Below, piece after piece: positions 9,018 through 20,071 of a DNA stretch of 64,000 nt (position 1 is its first letter; every line of letters starts with the position of its first letter). The position numbers and the translations under genes are program-made. Source of the stretch: Gammaproteobacteria bacterium. GTDB taxonomy: Bacteria > Pseudomonadota > Gammaproteobacteria > Xanthomonadales > Wenzhouxiangellaceae. The notes below the pieces were generated by a model. That model saw nothing but the letters and a program-made list of their open reading frames with translations, was not told the origin of the DNA and did no database searches. The stretch covers positions 310,001 to 374,000 of the forward strand of contig JAJFKY010000016.1 of assembly GCA_021772975.1 (NCBI GenBank). The letters are read 5' to 3'.

Positions 9018-10532
9018 GTGAGTGAAGAAATTCTTATAAACGCCACGCCCACCGAGGCCCGGGTAGCGGTGATCGAAAATGGCATGGTGCAGGAAGTGCA
9101 CATCGAACGCCGCAGTCAGTATTCCTGTGTGGGCAATGTTTATCTGGGTAAGGTTTCGCGGGTGTTGCCCGGGATGCAGGCTGCTTTTGTGGATATTGGT
9201 CTGGAGCGGACCGCGTTTCTGCATGCCAGTGATATTGCCCGTCAGGATGTCGAGGCGGAAGTGGATGTGGAGATTCAGCCGGATATGCCGGTCGCGGTGG
9301 AGCAGAGCGAACAGCGCATTACCGAGTTATTGCATCAGGGGCAGCAGATTCTGGTGCAGGTAATCAAGGATCCGATCAGCAACAAAGGCGCCCGTCTGAC
9401 CACGCAGATCAGTATTCCCTCCAGATTTCTGGTGCTGTTGCCGAAGGCTCACAATATTGGTGTTTCAATGCGCATTGAGGATGGCGACGAGCGTGAGCGA
9501 CTGCGCCAGTTGATCAGTGAAGAACTGAATAACGGTGTGGATGCCGGCGCGGATGATTTCGGCTTTATTCTGCGCACCAATGCGGAGGGTGTTGAGCGCC
9601 AGCCACTGGCCGATGATATGGATTATCTGCGCAAGGTGTGGGCCAATATTCAGCAGCGGATCAGCAGCGCCGGTCCCGCTGACTGCGTATATGAAGACCT
9701 GTCTCTGCCGCTGCGGGCGCTGCGTGATTTCATGCACGCCGGGGTGGAAAAGGTACGCATTGATGATGTGTCCATCTATGAACATGTGGGACAGTTTGCC
9801 CGGCAATTCATGGCGGGCTGGCTTGACCGGTTGGAATATTATCGTGGTCAGCGGCCGATATTTGATTTATATGCAGTTGATGATGAAATAGAAAGCGCGT
9901 TAAATCCGACCACCTCATTAAAGTCCGGTGGTTATCTGATTATTGAGCAGACCGAAGCGATGAGCACCATTGACGTCAACACCGGCGGCTTTGTGGGTTA
10001 CCGCAACCTGGAAGAGACAGTCTACAAGACCAATCTGGAAGCCACCCAGTCGATCGCGCGGCAATTACGCCTGCGTAACCTGAGTGGCATTATCATCATT
10101 GATTTCATTGACATGCAGGATGAGCAGCACCAGCAGCAGGTATTAGCCACGCTGGAGCGGGCGCTGGAAAACGATCACGCCCGCACCTCGGTGAACGGCT
10201 TTTCCGAATTGGGACTGGTGGAAATGACTCGCAAGCGGACCACCGACAGCCTGGCCAATCGTCTGTGCGAACCCTGCCCGACCTGTGCCGGGCAGGGTTT
10301 GATCAAAAGTGCGGAAACGGTGTGTTCGGAAATCCTGCGTGAAATCGTACGCGCGGTGCAGCAGTTTGATGCGCTTGAATTGCGGGTGTTGGCGGCCACC
10401 GCGGTGGTTGATCGGATCCGTGAGGAGCATTCGGCCGCCATCGCTGAATTGGAGGAAAGCCTGGGCAAGCATATTCGTTTTCAGTCCGATGACCAGTATC
10501 CGCAGGAACAGTTTGACGTGGTGTTGCTCTAA
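9018..10532 (+). CDS. rng: ribonuclease G
   Basis: 504 aa, GTG start. The N-terminus MSEEILINATPTEARVAVIE is the family start, which fixes the initiation codon although no strong Shine-Dalgarno sequence is visible. An S1 domain lies at about 35-130. The DNase-I-like catalytic core has D319 (TIDVNTGG) and D362 (IIIDFIDM), with the 43-residue spacing of the RNase E/G metal-binding pair. The Zn-link CPTC is at 420-423. The length and the lack of a long Arg/Pro-rich C-terminal tail identify RNase G rather than RNase E. It processes the 16S rRNA 5' end. It is followed 29 bases later by yhdP. Confidence 0.97.
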   Translation: MSEEILINATPTEARVAVIENGMVQEVHIERRSQYSCVGNVYLGKVSRVLPGMQAAFVDIGLERTAFLHASDIARQDVEAEVDVEIQPDMPVAVEQSEQRITELLHQGQQILVQVIKDPISNKGARLTTQISIPSRFLVLLPKAHNIGVSMRIEDGDERERLRQLISEELNNGVDAGADDFGFILRTNAEGVERQPLADDMDYLRKVWANIQQRISSAGPADCVYEDLSLPLRALRDFMHAGVEKVRIDDVSIYEHVGQFARQFMAGWLDRLEYYRGQRPIFDLYAVDDEIESALNPTTSLKSGGYLIIEQTEAMSTIDVNTGGFVGYRNLEETVYKTNLEATQSIARQLRLRNLSGIIIIDFIDMQDEQHQQQVLATLERALENDHARTSVNGFSELGLVEMTRKRTTDSLANRLCEPCPTCAGQGLIKSAETVCSEILREIVRAVQQFDALELRVLAATAVVDRIREEHSAAIAELEESLGKHIRFQSDDQYPQEQFDVVLL

Positions 10533-10561
10533 GCCTATTTAATATGGTCTTTTAAGTCAGC

Positions 10562-13500
10562 GTGAGTAAACGATCTCCAGGCCGCCGCATCTGGCGGAGG
10601 ATTCGCAGTGTCTGCTGGACGGCGGCATTTTTGCTGGTGGTCAGCGCGGCCGTGCTGACCGGACTGGGCCGGCTGCTGGCGCCCTATGCCAACCAGCTTA
10701 CTCCCCACCTCAACAGTTATCTGAGCCGGCAACTGGAAATGCCGGTCAACATCCGTGAAGTCTCGGCTGGCTGGGATGGGCGTCAGCCGCACCTGGCGCT
10801 GCGTGATGTCAGGATGGGTGCAACCGGTCAGGACCTGCAGTTAAATGAAGTGCGCCTGCGGTTTGATCCGCTGACCTGGTTTCAGCGTGGCCGTAACAGC
10901 CTGCGCATGCAAATCATCGGCGCGGATCTGAGCTTGAGCCGGACCGCTGATGGTCAATGGCATTTGATGGGGCAGGGTTTGTCCGGCCAGCCGGACTCCA
11001 GCACCCAGCAGATGCAGAATATTACCGCTTTGCTGCGCCGCGCTGATGTGCAACTGGTGAATGCGCAGATTCATCTCAGTGATCAGCTGGCTGAATATGA
11101 ACGCATGATCATGTTGCCCAGGGTGGCGGTGGCGCAGGTGCCCGGCAGTGCCGCATCGGAGGGTGAATTTGCGCTGGAGGGCTCTGCCGGCAGCCGTTTC
11201 CAGGTGATTGCCCGGGTTCGGCCGGAGGGTGATGACGGGCATGAAGCCATCCTGCGTCTGCGCTTGCAGGCGGATAGTGATCTGCTGGCGGTGCAGGGCC
11301 ATTTTAAATCGGAGCGGCAACCGCTGCAGCCCTGGCTGGCGTTGCTGCCGGCTGAGCTCAGTCAGGCATTGAATCGGCCGGCCGCGGTGCAGAGTGAGCT
11401 GTGGTTTGAATGGCGTCGGCAACAACCACTGCAACTCAGCGGGCATATCCAGTTGGCCGCTGACGATGTGCCGGCGGCGGGCGCCCTGCGGCCGCTGTTT
11501 ATGGCGGCTGACCTGGACGGCCGGTTTGGCCGTGAAGACTGGGCGCTGGGCTTGCATAATCTGGCTTTCGCACCCAACAGTCTGGCCAGTACCTGGCTGG
11601 AAGCCGGCAGCAATGCCGAGCAGGGCTGGTCACTGGCGGCCGGACCGCTGCCGCTGGAAGCACTGCAACTGTGGCAACGCTGGTGGCGTCCTGAACTGGC
11701 TGACGGCTTGACCCTGCATGGTGAATTACACAATCTGCAACTGGCGCTGGATCAGGCTGGCCGGGTGCACACGGCCAGGCTTGAAGGCGAAGGTATTTAT
11801 CTGGATATCGGTAGCCCGGAACAGATTGCTGACTCGGTGTCATGCGGCCCGTTGCAGCTGGATTTGCAGATGCAGCAGCAGTTGGGGACCGTCAGCCTGG
11901 CCAGCCAGGACGGCCTGTGTGAGATACCCGGCTTCAGCCGCGCGCCGTATGCGCTGGAACAACTGCAACTGAAACTGCAACTGGAGCAACAGGCGGATGG
12001 CTGGTTGGCGCACTGGTTGCCCGGCTATTGGGACAGCGGCGATTTTCGACTGCGGTTCAGCGGCCATCTGGCCTGGCTGGAGCAGCGCCCCTGGCTGGAT
12101 ATGCATGCCGGGATTGATGCGCTGCTGGCGACCCGGGTGGCGGCTTACCTGCCGTACCAGGAACAACCCAAAGGCGCCCGCGAATGGATCGCGCGCGCCA
12201 TGCAGGGCGGTTATTGGCGGGACCTGCGGGCCTCGCTGCACGGCTTTCCCGAGCAATGGTCACTCACTTCCGAGCAGCCGGGTTTAAGCGCGGCAGTCAG
12301 CCTGGACGAGGTTGATCTGGCCTATGGCCGCAACTGGCCGCCAGCGCGGCAGGTCAATGCCCGCGTACAGTTGCACGGTAATAGCCTGACGGCCAGCGAT
12401 GCCGTCGGCAGCCTGTCGGGTATCCCGCTCAGCGCTGTCGATGCCAGCATCAGCAACCTGGTGCCCCAGCCGGAACTGGAGCTGCAGGCAAGCCTGCAGG
12501 GTGATGCGAATGAACTGCTGGATTTACTGGCCAGTATGCCGCTGGGCGGCACTGGCGGACTGGTCGAGCGGGACTTCAGCCTGACCGGTCCGGTGCAGGT
12601 CGATGCCTCATTAGGCCTGGATTTACGTCAGCGCTCACGCTTGCTGTACGCCAGCGGCGCAGCACAATTGATGGGGGTGACCGCCGAGACCGGCTTGCTG
12701 ACCGTGACTGACATTGCAGGTGAGCTGGGCTTTGATGAGGTGGGTGTGGCGGACAGTCAGCTGCAGGCCCGCTGGGGTGGGCATGCGTCACAACTGCGCT
12801 GGCAACGCACCGCCGCAGGTCCGGAAATTCACCTGCAGGGCCGTTATCCGGCCACGCATGTGGCCAATGTCGCCTGGCCGGATCAACCTTACGCCCGGCA
12901 GCTGATGTCAGGTGACAGCGACTGGTTATTGCGGCTGCTGATTGGCCGCGATGTCCCGCGGGCATTGCTGAGCAGTAACCTGATGGGAACTGAATTACGC
13001 TTGCCGGCGCCATTGGAAAAGTTCGCGGCCAGCAGCATGCCATTGCAACTGGACTGGGAACTGGGCGAGGCCGAGCGGCGGATCGCGATTGACTATGCCG
13101 ACATTCTGCAACTGCGGCTGCTGCAGCAATCATCCCGCCAGCTGGGTGGGGTCGCGGTTCGCCTGTATAGCCCGGCCGATAGCCTGCAATCGGTCATGCT
13201 GGCATCGGTCGCGCCGGTTATCCAGCCCGGCAAAGTCATGATTGATGGGCGCACGGAAGTATTTGATCCGATCGGCTGGATGGGGCTGCTGGCCAGCCTG
13301 AGTGACGGTTCCCATTCGGATCCGGGTTCCGGTCCGGGCCCGGTGCACAGCGATGCGGTGGAATTAACCCCTGAGCTGGAACTGGAAACCGAGCAACTGC
13401 TGCTGGACCGCCGGATGATGGGTAACACCCGGCTGCGATACCGGCAGCGAATGATGCCAACCGAGTCCGGCCAGCCTGAGTTGCAGCGTACCCTGACACT

Positions 13501-14575
13501 GGCTGGTGAGAATGTCGCGGGTCAAGTCAGCTTCGCGATTGATGACCACAGCTGGGTGATTGATACCAATCTGCAGCGGCTGAATGTGCCCAAGCCATTA
13601 ATTACCAGCGCGGCAGAAAATTCCGGCCGTGAAATTCTGACTGAGGAACGCCCGCCGGTAACCGATGAGGATCGGATTGACTGGTTGACCCTGCACTTGA
13701 TCTGTGATGATCTGACCGTGCATGGCATTCATCTGGGGCAGACCAGAATAGAAGTGCTGCCGCGGGTCGACGGGATGGTGATTGATACCCTGGAAGCGCG
13801 CTCCGCGGCCATGACGGTGACCGGCAGTGGTGGCTGGCGGCGCACTGACAACGGGGTGAAATCAACCCTGAATCTGCGTCTGGATGCCAATAACGCAGGT
13901 GACCTGTTACAGGCGATGGGCTACGAACGGCTGGTGGAAGGCAGTCAGATAACCCTTGCGCTGGAAACCAGCTGGCCAGGTAGTATGGGTGAATTCAGCC
14001 TGCGGAAAATGGATGGCAGGCTGAGCCTGGAAGCGGGTCCGGGTGTGATTCCCAAGGCTTCACCGGGGGCTGGCCGGGTGTTGGGTCTGATCAGTCTGCA
14101 GGCTTTGCCGCGCCGGCTGTTTCTGGATTTCAGTGATGTTTTTGCCGAAGGGCTGGATTTTGATCACGCTGACGGCATATTGATATTTTACGCGGGTATC
14201 GCGCGCACCAGCGGCATCGTGATCGACGCCGCCGCGGCTGAAATCACCATCACCGGGGAAACGGACCTGATCCGCGGTCAGTATGACCAGCTGATCACCG
14301 TGCGGCCCGGTATCGGCGTCGCCTTGCCGATACTCGGCGCGATCGCCGGCGGACCGATCGGCGTCGGCGCCGGGTTGGCGCTGCAAGGTCTGATAGGCTC
14401 GCTCAGCGGTCTGTCAGAAATCAAATACGCGGTGTCCGGGCCGTGGGCCGATCCGGAGTTACGGGCTATCGCGGATGGCCCGACAGTGGAGCTACAGTCC
14501 GACGCTGAGTCGTCGGCCAACCCGGACAAATTGCCGCTTAACGGCAGCATTGATGAATCACAGGAACAATCATGA
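10562..14575 (+). CDS. yhdP: YhdP family envelope phospholipid-transport protein
   Basis: 1337 aa, GTG start. A single N-terminal membrane anchor (about residues 15-42, after RRIWRRIRS) is followed by a very long periplasmic beta-rich body that ends in an AsmA-C-like region (about 1130-1310). This is the TIGR02099/YhdP architecture, an AsmA-like bridge thought to carry phospholipids between inner and outer membrane. Length is close to the E. coli protein (~1266). The stop overlaps the tldD start by 4 bases (ATGA), so the genes are coupled. The C-terminal ~40 residues after [11 protein letters not shown] are low-complexity and acidic. Confidence 0.93.
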   Translation: MSKRSPGRRIWRRIRSVCWTAAFLLVVSAAVLTGLGRLLAPYANQLTPHLNSYLSRQLEMPVNIREVSAGWDGRQPHLALRDVRMGATGQDLQLNEVRLRFDPLTWFQRGRNSLRMQIIGADLSLSRTADGQWHLMGQGLSGQPDSSTQQMQNITALLRRADVQLVNAQIHLSDQLAEYERMIMLPRVAVAQVPGSAASEGEFALEGSAGSRFQVIARVRPEGDDGHEAILRLRLQADSDLLAVQGHFKSERQPLQPWLALLPAELSQALNRPAAVQSELWFEWRRQQPLQLSGHIQLAADDVPAAGALRPLFMAADLDGRFGREDWALGLHNLAFAPNSLASTWLEAGSNAEQGWSLAAGPLPLEALQLWQRWWRPELADGLTLHGELHNLQLALDQAGRVHTARLEGEGIYLDIGSPEQIADSVSCGPLQLDLQMQQQLGTVSLASQDGLCEIPGFSRAPYALEQLQLKLQLEQQADGWLAHWLPGYWDSGDFRLRFSGHLAWLEQRPWLDMHAGIDALLATRVAAYLPYQEQPKGAREWIARAMQGGYWRDLRASLHGFPEQWSLTSEQPGLSAAVSLDEVDLAYGRNWPPARQVNARVQLHGNSLTASDAVGSLSGIPLSAVDASISNLVPQPELELQASLQGDANELLDLLASMPLGGTGGLVERDFSLTGPVQVDASLGLDLRQRSRLLYASGAAQLMGVTAETGLLTVTDIAGELGFDEVGVADSQLQARWGGHASQLRWQRTAAGPEIHLQGRYPATHVANVAWPDQPYARQLMSGDSDWLLRLLIGRDVPRALLSSNLMGTELRLPAPLEKFAASSMPLQLDWELGEAERRIAIDYADILQLRLLQQSSRQLGGVAVRLYSPADSLQSVMLASVAPVIQPGKVMIDGRTEVFDPIGWMGLLASLSDGSHSDPGSGPGPVHSDAVELTPELELETEQLLLDRRMMGNTRLRYRQRMMPTESGQPELQRTLTLAGENVAGQVSFAIDDHSWVIDTNLQRLNVPKPLITSAAENSGREILTEERPPVTDEDRIDWLTLHLICDDLTVHGIHLGQTRIEVLPRVDGMVIDTLEARSAAMTVTGSGGWRRTDNGVKSTLNLRLDANNAGDLLQAMGYERLVEGSQITLALETSWPGSMGEFSLRKMDGRLSLEAGPGVIPKASPGAGRVLGLISLQALPRRLFLDFSDVFAEGLDFDHADGILIFYAGIARTSGIVIDAAAAEITITGETDLIRGQYDQLITVRPGIGVALPILGAIAGGPIGVGAGLALQGLIGSLSGLSEIKYAVSGPWADPELRAIADGPTVELQSDAESSANPDKLPLNGSIDESQEQS

Positions 14576-16014
14576 GCACTGCCTTAGAGCAAGCACAACA
14601 AACCATTCTGACACCGGCCGGCGTCGATCAGCAGCAATTGCAGCAGGCGCTGGATACCTTGATGGGGCCTTCGGTCGATGCCGGCGAACTGTATTTTCAG
14701 CATGCGCATACCGAATCCTGGTCACTGGAGGATGGGCTGGTGCGGGCCGGTAATTACAGTGTTGAGCAAGGCGTCGGGGTGCGCGCCAACAGCGGTGAAA
14801 AAACCGGCTTTGCGTATGCCGACGATGTCCATTTGCCGGCCTTGCTGGAGGCCGCCAAATCGGCCCGCAGCATTGCCCGTTCCGGTAACAACGGCCGGTT
14901 ACAGGCCTGGCAGAGCAGGGTCATCAAACCGCTGTATCCCGATGTCGATCCGATCAGCAGCGTTACCGCCGCGGAAAAAGTCGAGCTGCTCAGAGAAATT
15001 GATGCCTTTACCAAAACGCTGGACTCGCGGGTTGTGCAGGTCAGCGTGAATCTGTCCGGCAGCCATGAATCCATCCTGGTGGCCGCCAGCGACGGTACGC
15101 TGGCTGGCGACATACGCCCTCTGGTGCGTTTGGATGTGCAAGTGGTAGCAGCCGAAAAGGACCGCCATGAGCAAGGCTTTTCCGGTGCTGGCGGACGTTA
15201 TCCATTGCACGAGCTGTTTAATCCGGAGCGCTGGCAGGCGCTGGCGCGCGATGCGGTCAGAAAAGCCCTGGTCAACCTGGAGGCTGGTGATGCGCCGGCC
15301 GGACAAATGCCGGTGGTGCTGGGACCGGGTTGGCCGGGCGTGCTATTGCATGAAGCCGTCGGCCATGGGCTGGAAGGTGATATCAACCGCAAAGGTACCT
15401 CGGCGTTCGCCGGGCGAATAGGTGAAATGGTCGCCAGCCCATTGTGTACGGTGGTGGACGACGGCACGCTTGAACGCCGGCGTGGCTCATTAAGCATGGA
15501 TGATGAAGGTACGCCGACCCAATGTACAACGTTAATCGAAAATGGCCGGCTGGTTGGTTACATGCAGGACAAGCTGAACGCCCGTCTGATGGGACAGCAA
15601 CCAACCGGTAACGGCCGGCGCGAATCGTTTGCGCAACTGCCGATGCCGCGCATGACCAATACCTATATGCTGGCTGGTGAGCACGATCCCGAGGAAATTA
15701 TCGCATCGGTAAGCAAGGGCTTGTACGCGGTCAATTTTGCCGGCGGACAAGTCGATACCACCTCCGGTAAGTTCGTGTTTTCAGCCTGTGAAGCTTACCT
15801 GATTGAAAACGGTAAAATCAGCCGCCCGATCAGAGGCGCTACCTTGATCGGTAATGGCCCGGACGTGCTGGCGCGGGTCAGCATGGTGGGCAATGATCTG
15901 GCCCTGGATGAAGGTGTCGGCATTTGTGGTAAGGAAGGTCAGAACGTCCCGGTAGGTGTCGGCCAGCCGACTCTGAAAGTGGATCAATTGACTGTCGGTG
16001 GTACCCAGAATTGA
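14572..16014 (+). CDS. tldD: metalloprotease TldD
   Basis: 480 aa. The zinc motif HEAVGH has H260, E261 and H265 (the HExxxH signature), and the C-terminal Cys ligand lies in the [19 protein letters not shown] region. TldD pairs with TldE/PmbA as a heterodimeric protease that degrades unfolded peptides, including the leader peptides of some RiPPs such as microcin B17. Here it follows yhdP with an ATGA overlap, and pmbA lies about 700 bases downstream. Because a RiPP locus lies a few kb further on, TldD/PmbA is a conceivable leader protease for it; that link is inference only. Confidence 0.97.
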   Translation: MSTALEQAQQTILTPAGVDQQQLQQALDTLMGPSVDAGELYFQHAHTESWSLEDGLVRAGNYSVEQGVGVRANSGEKTGFAYADDVHLPALLEAAKSARSIARSGNNGRLQAWQSRVIKPLYPDVDPISSVTAAEKVELLREIDAFTKTLDSRVVQVSVNLSGSHESILVAASDGTLAGDIRPLVRLDVQVVAAEKDRHEQGFSGAGGRYPLHELFNPERWQALARDAVRKALVNLEAGDAPAGQMPVVLGPGWPGVLLHEAVGHGLEGDINRKGTSAFAGRIGEMVASPLCTVVDDGTLERRRGSLSMDDEGTPTQCTTLIENGRLVGYMQDKLNARLMGQQPTGNGRRESFAQLPMPRMTNTYMLAGEHDPEEIIASVSKGLYAVNFAGGQVDTTSGKFVFSACEAYLIENGKISRPIRGATLIGNGPDVLARVSMVGNDLALDEGVGICGKEGQNVPVGVGQPTLKVDQLTVGGTQN

Positions 16015-16053
16015 CTCACGTCAGTCAGCACGATGGTAGCCGAGCCACTGCGC

Positions 16054-16590
16054 TCAGTTATTGTCTTCAGGCACAGGCGGCAGTGTCTGGTGCATATCCA
16101 AAGTGTGCAGAACACGAAACAGTTTGCGTGCGGCCACGGGCGGTTTTTCCCGTTCTGTTTCCAGGCGGGCCTGGCGCAATAACTGCCGGATGGCCTGCCG
16201 GTCAGCCTGCGGATCGGCCTCCACCAATGTCGTTAAGGCGGCATCACCCTGGTTCAGCAGATGATCGCGCCAGTGCTCTGCACGGTGTTGACGGGCAACC
16301 TGTTCGCGGCCCTGCTGAGTATGACGTTCCAGCGCGGCGAACAGGGGTTCCGGGTCTTCGCGGCGCAGTAGCTTGCCGACAAACAGCATTTGCCGTTTGC
16401 GGGCCACATGGCTGGTGATCTTGCGCAAACGCTCCAGTTCGGCGCGCAGATAGTTGTCCAGCGGCAGCGCATGGCGCGCTTCGTTGGGCAGCTTGGACAA
16501 CGCCAGGCCCAGTTGTTGTAATGCCTGGGAGGCTTCCTTGCGCTTGGTTTTGCTGAGCGTTTTATCGTGTGGGTCAGGAATATCGTTCAT
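16054..16590 (-). CDS. darP: dual-action ribosomal maturation protein DarP (YjgA, DUF615)
   Basis: 178 aa from the ATG at 16590. An upstream in-frame ATG at 16608 would add six residues, but MNDIPDPHDK matches the usual DarP start. Family segments are KTKRKEASQALQQLGLAL, LRKITSHVARKRQMLFVGKLLR and a C-terminal helix ending RKLFRVLHTL. DarP joins the assembling 50S subunit. It is transcribed towards tldD and is divergent from pmbA, a gammaproteobacterial arrangement also seen in E. coli (yjgA/pmbA). Confidence 0.95.
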   Translation of the reverse strand: MNDIPDPHDKTLSKTKRKEASQALQQLGLALSKLPNEARHALPLDNYLRAELERLRKITSHVARKRQMLFVGKLLRREDPEPLFAALERHTQQGREQVARQHRAEHWRDHLLNQGDAALTTLVEADPQADRQAIRQLLRQARLETEREKPPVAARKLFRVLHTLDMHQTLPPVPEDNN

Positions 16591-16699
16591 GCTGTTATTG
16601 TACGTCACTCGCCGCTGTTTGCCGCAGCCAGTCGCCGTTGTCGGATATCAACATTCATTTTCGTCCCAATCATTTATTTAATTACTGGTTTATTGTGTT

Positions 16700-18076
16700 A
16701 TGTCTAAACAATCTCTAGCCACCGCTGCCAACGATTCGGCCGCTTTTGATCCGCGACAATTACAGGATGCCGTTAGCCTGGCGCTTTCACAGGCCGGCGA
16801 ACTGGGTGCTGATGCCGCTGAAGCCGGGGTGTCCGCGCAACAGGGGCTGACTGTGACAGTGCGCCTGGGTGAAGTGGAAACGGTCGAACACAACCGTGAC
16901 CGTACCTTGACCATCACCGTCTACAAGGGCCGCCGTAAAGGCACCGCCAACTGTGGTGATATTCGTGACGCCAGTATTCGTGAAGCAGTTGCCCACGCAT
17001 GTGCCATCGCCACCCATACCGAAGCCGATCCAGCTTCTGGTCTGGCGGAGCCGGAGCAACTGGCTACGATTTTTTACGAGTTGGATATGTGGCATCCGTG
17101 TGAGCTTACGCCAGATCAACTGATAGAGCGCGCCCTGACTATCGAGCAGGCCGGCCGGGAAACGGACGCCCGGATTCGCAATTCAGACGGCGCCAGTATT
17201 GGCAGCAGTCAGGCCATGGGTGTGTATGGCAATACGCATGGTTTTATCGGCGCTGTGCAAGGCACCAGCTATTATCAAAGCGCGGTGTTGATTGCGGCTG
17301 AAAAGAGCAACTCGGAAGCCATGCAGAGTGATTATGCCTGGGACAGTAAACGCCGCTTTGAGTCACTGCAAAGCCCGGAGGCCACTGGCCGGAAAGCCGC
17401 CGAGCGCAGCTTGCGGAAACTGGGTGCGCGTCCGATAAAAACCATGCATGCGCCCATTTTGTTTAATGCGCGTTCGGCGCGCACACTGCTTGGGCATATG
17501 GTCAGTGCGGTATCGGGTGGTGCGCTATACCGCAAATCCTCGTTTTTGCGTGGTTATGCCGGCCAGCAGATTTTTCCGGAGTTCATCCATATCAGCGAAA
17601 ATCCGCATCAACGTTGTGGCGTGAACAGTTCAAGTTTTGACAGTGATGGGGTGGCCACCGGGTTGCACAATGAACTGGTCAAAGACGGTGTGTTGGAGCG
17701 TTACATACTCGGCACCTACTCAGCCCGGCGGCTGGGCATGACCTGCACCGGTAACGGCGGGGGAGTGCGTAATTTGCGTGTTCAGCCGGGCCAGCAGAGT
17801 TTTACTGAGTTGATCGAGCAAATGAACACAGGCCTGATTGTAACGGACGTCATGGGCCATGGCGTGGATGCCGTAACGGGTGACTATTCCCGCGGCGCGA
17901 CTGGATTCTGGGTGGAAAACGGTGAAATTGTTCACCCGGTAGAAGAAGTGACCATCGCAGGCAATCTGCGCGATATGTATGCCAATCTGCTGGCGGTTGG
18001 GAATGATTTGGATACCCGTAAAAACCAGCAGACACCATCCTGGCTGCTGGCGCCGATGATGATTGCAGGCAGTTAA
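16700..18076 (+). CDS. pmbA: metalloprotease subunit PmbA (TldE)
   Basis: 458 aa. This is the TldE partner of TldD and lacks the HExxxH motif, as expected of the non-catalytic subunit. Family hallmarks are GLTVTVRLGEVETVEHNRD near the N-terminus, AYRKSSFLRGYAG-like sequence in the middle (residue order ALYRKSSFL), and the C-terminal DVMGHGVDAVTGDYSRGATGFWVENGEI segment, here broken by positions 387-414. It is divergent from darP. The TldD/E complex matures microcin B17 and CcdA in E. coli. No terminator with a clear T run follows; there is only a small TTCGCT/AGCGAA hairpin at 18086-18101. Confidence 0.96.
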   Translation: MSKQSLATAANDSAAFDPRQLQDAVSLALSQAGELGADAAEAGVSAQQGLTVTVRLGEVETVEHNRDRTLTITVYKGRRKGTANCGDIRDASIREAVAHACAIATHTEADPASGLAEPEQLATIFYELDMWHPCELTPDQLIERALTIEQAGRETDARIRNSDGASIGSSQAMGVYGNTHGFIGAVQGTSYYQSAVLIAAEKSNSEAMQSDYAWDSKRRFESLQSPEATGRKAAERSLRKLGARPIKTMHAPILFNARSARTLLGHMVSAVSGGALYRKSSFLRGYAGQQIFPEFIHISENPHQRCGVNSSSFDSDGVATGLHNELVKDGVLERYILGTYSARRLGMTCTGNGGGVRNLRVQPGQQSFTELIEQMNTGLIVTDVMGHGVDAVTGDYSRGATGFWVENGEIVHPVEEVTIAGNLRDMYANLLAVGNDLDTRKNQQTPSWLLAPMMIAGS

Positions 18077-18454
18077 ACTGCATGTTTCGCTGTTAAGCGA
18101 AGTGGAGTAGTTGTCATGCCGAACCAGGCAAGACCAGTACCGAGAATGTGTTGAAACGCAGTGGTGTTAATCCAGTCATTCACATTTTGAAGAGCCGGAT
18201 AAGCAATGCTTGCCATACTGAGTTAAGTGTAGACAGGCATCACGGCATACTGAATAATGTGCTGTAGCAAGCTGAATTGAACAGGCGGGATTATGGCCAT
18301 AATGTATGGGATGACTTTTGGACCAACTGCACAAATCCGGGAACAGCGCTCCGGATTGATTGATTTGCGCGTCCGGGTAAAAAGCAATACAGATTGCTGT
18401 TGACCGCCTTATTCAAGCAATAAGAATCATCCACTCAAAAGCTATCCATAGATC
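18077..18454. other. 378-base gap after pmbA without a gene
   Basis: No open frame of convincing length or composition is present. The only structure I see is the small hairpin at 18086-18101 just after pmbA. The gap marks the boundary between the conserved housekeeping block and the A+T-richer accessory region. Confidence 0.6.
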
Positions 18455-19042
18455 ATGTTATCCAGCAAAAAAATATCCTCGGACCTACCCTGGAAGTTGC
18501 TCACTATCGAAGCTGTTCTGGTGGTTTTAAGCGTGCTGCTGGCGCTTGCTCTCAGCAGTTGGTTGCAGTCCCGGTCCGATCAGGTTCTGGCGCAGCGGGG
18601 CTTACAGGAATTTATGGGTGAAATACACACAAACTGTGCACGGATAACCACTGCTCATGCATACCATGAAGCTGTCGCAAGCGGTGCGAGTGAGCCACGC
18701 GGCATACAGGTCGGTTTGCTGCGTAATGATGCCTGGGACTTTGCCAAAACCACCGGAGCAGCACAGCATCTGGAGCATGACGTGGTGGCCAAGCTGGTCG
18801 AGATCAATGCATATCAGAGTGATCACAGGACTGTTGTGCAGGCTTATTTACAGGCCTTGTTTAACATAGGTCTGCAGCTCGAAAAGGAAGAAAAATGGCA
18901 TCAGGAGGGTGAGCGGGGGGTGATTAGTGAACTGGTTCGTATTCAATCAGATTTACTGGAGCAGTACCACGGTCTGTTAGCGCTGGTGGATGAGCATTAT
19001 CAGGGCTCGATTGAGACCCGGAATGTGTGTGGCAAAAGCTGA
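18455..19042 (+). CDS. small membrane-anchored protein of unknown function
   Basis: 195 aa. One N-terminal hydrophobic segment (about residues 17-37, IEAVLVVLSVLLALALSSWL) is followed by a soluble, mainly helical domain. The layout recalls a broad group of short proteins with one transmembrane helix ending in a Trp and then a helical domain, but I cannot assign a family. It is the last plus-strand gene before the convergent FlhC-like gene. A weak hairpin (stem GCTGTTG/CAACAGC, 19085-19109) lies between the two. Function unknown. Confidence 0.65.
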   Translation: MLSSKKISSDLPWKLLTIEAVLVVLSVLLALALSSWLQSRSDQVLAQRGLQEFMGEIHTNCARITTAHAYHEAVASGASEPRGIQVGLLRNDAWDFAKTTGAAQHLEHDVVAKLVEINAYQSDHRTVVQAYLQALFNIGLQLEKEEKWHQEGERGVISELVRIQSDLLEQYHGLLALVDEHYQGSIETRNVCGKS

Positions 19043-19156
19043 TGAAACAGGCCATTTTGAGCGTGGCCAGCCCGGGCCGGTAATGCTGTTGTGGTTTTAC
19101 TGCAACAGCAGCGGTGTGTTTTCAAATAAGCCCTGATCAATTATTTTTGCAACGAT

Positions 19157-19762
19157 TTATTTGTTCCGGTTTTTTGCCGCCCGGCAATCGCCGCACAGCT
19201 TTATTCTTCTTCCAATGCCTGTTTGTTTAAGTACTTTATTGCATTTTTGGCAGCGGTAGAGTTGTTGAATTTTACAGGCGGGGCACAACTGGTCGATATC
19301 GGTTAGCGGGCCAATGAAATTAACTTTACATCGCTTGCATGCGCGTACATCCCATGCGCCAATCAGCAGAAGCTGGGGTACAAAGTAGCTCCGGTGAATA
19401 TCCAAAATCGATCTACCCACGGCATGGGTATAACATTGATACAAGTTTATCAGGTGCTGTGCAGGCTCCTGGTCATCTGATCTCAACCTGCATTCCAGTT
19501 TCCATATTACGTTTGCGTGTAGCATGCGCTGTTCGGTTTGCAAGTACCAGGTGTCGGTAAAGGGATTCAGGCCGGGCGGTGAAGCCCGGCCGTGAATATA
19601 CTGATACAGTTCCTTGACTGGTGATTTAGGCAGTCCGGTTAATTGGACAACCAGCCCGGCTCTGGCACCCAGCTCAATCAGTTGAAAAGCCTGAGCTTTC
19701 TTTAAACAGTCATGATCGTGACTCCAAACCCAACTGTTTGATGACGAACTAAAGTAAGCCAC
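19157..19762 (-). CDS. FlhC-like transcriptional regulator with an extra zinc ribbon
   Basis: 201 aa, GTG start at 19762 preceded by GAGG. Residues 24-90 resemble FlhC: AFQLIELGARAGLVVQLTGL, then KELYQYIHGRASPPGLNPF, then a W-x5-Q segment. FlhC's zinc site is recognisable as C142-x2-C145 and C160-x2-C163, with a second CxxC pair beyond it (C171/C174 and C190/C193) that I read as an added zinc ribbon. The start lies 12 bases after the stop of a FlhD-like gene, the same gene order as flhDC. No flagellar genes are in the window. An FlhC-family protein is well supported; a role in controlling the adjacent RiPP genes is inference. Confidence 0.8.
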   Translation of the reverse strand: MAYFSSSSNSWVWSHDHDCLKKAQAFQLIELGARAGLVVQLTGLPKSPVKELYQYIHGRASPPGLNPFTDTWYLQTEQRMLHANVIWKLECRLRSDDQEPAQHLINLYQCYTHAVGRSILDIHRSYFVPQLLLIGAWDVRACKRCKVNFIGPLTDIDQLCPACKIQQLYRCQKCNKVLKQTGIGRRIKLCGDCRAAKNRNK

Positions 19763-19774
19763 CAGTCACCTCTA

Positions 19775-20071
19775 TCAGCTTTCAATAAAGTAAAAGCTGG
19801 TTTGTTCCGCGAGCGCTTTTATCTCGTTGCGGTTATCGTCTTTTAGGGCGCGCAGGAAGTTTGCCCACCAGGTGGATTCTTCTCTGGGTATGATCAACGG
19901 AACATTGACATTACTGATATTGGCGAGTTGTTTTGGTGAAAGATTTGCGATAGACCGCATGAAATCCGTTGACGTGCCTAAGTGCGTTGAGGCTGTAATC
20001 ATGTTGTGATTTGCGAAATCTCTGGCTGCAATAAAATACTCCAGGTTAAATTTTGAAAAATTCATATCCAT
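19775..20071 (-). CDS. FlhD-like transcriptional regulator
   Basis: 98 aa. The ATG at 20071 has GGAG about nine bases upstream. FlhD-like features are the N-terminal FNLEYFIAARDFANHN helix, the LGTSTDFMRSIANLSPKQLANI region (compare the LG-x-LTLPQMVKLA part of E. coli FlhD) and a C-terminal helix with LIIPR and FLRAL. It is shorter than E. coli FlhD (~116 aa). Its stop is 12 bases before the FlhC-like start, so the two probably form a heteromeric complex as FlhD4C2 does. Family assignment is by motif pattern and gene order, so it is less certain than for the FlhC-like partner. Confidence 0.75.
   Translation of the reverse strand: MDMNFSKFNLEYFIAARDFANHNMITASTHLGTSTDFMRSIANLSPKQLANISNVNVPLIIPREESTWWANFLRALKDDNRNEIKALAEQTSFYFIES

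Noticed and set aside
10841-11557. Long minus-strand open frames within yhdP and other G+C-rich genes
   Set aside because: They are mirror frames of strongly supported genes, with no ribosome-binding sites and low-complexity composition.
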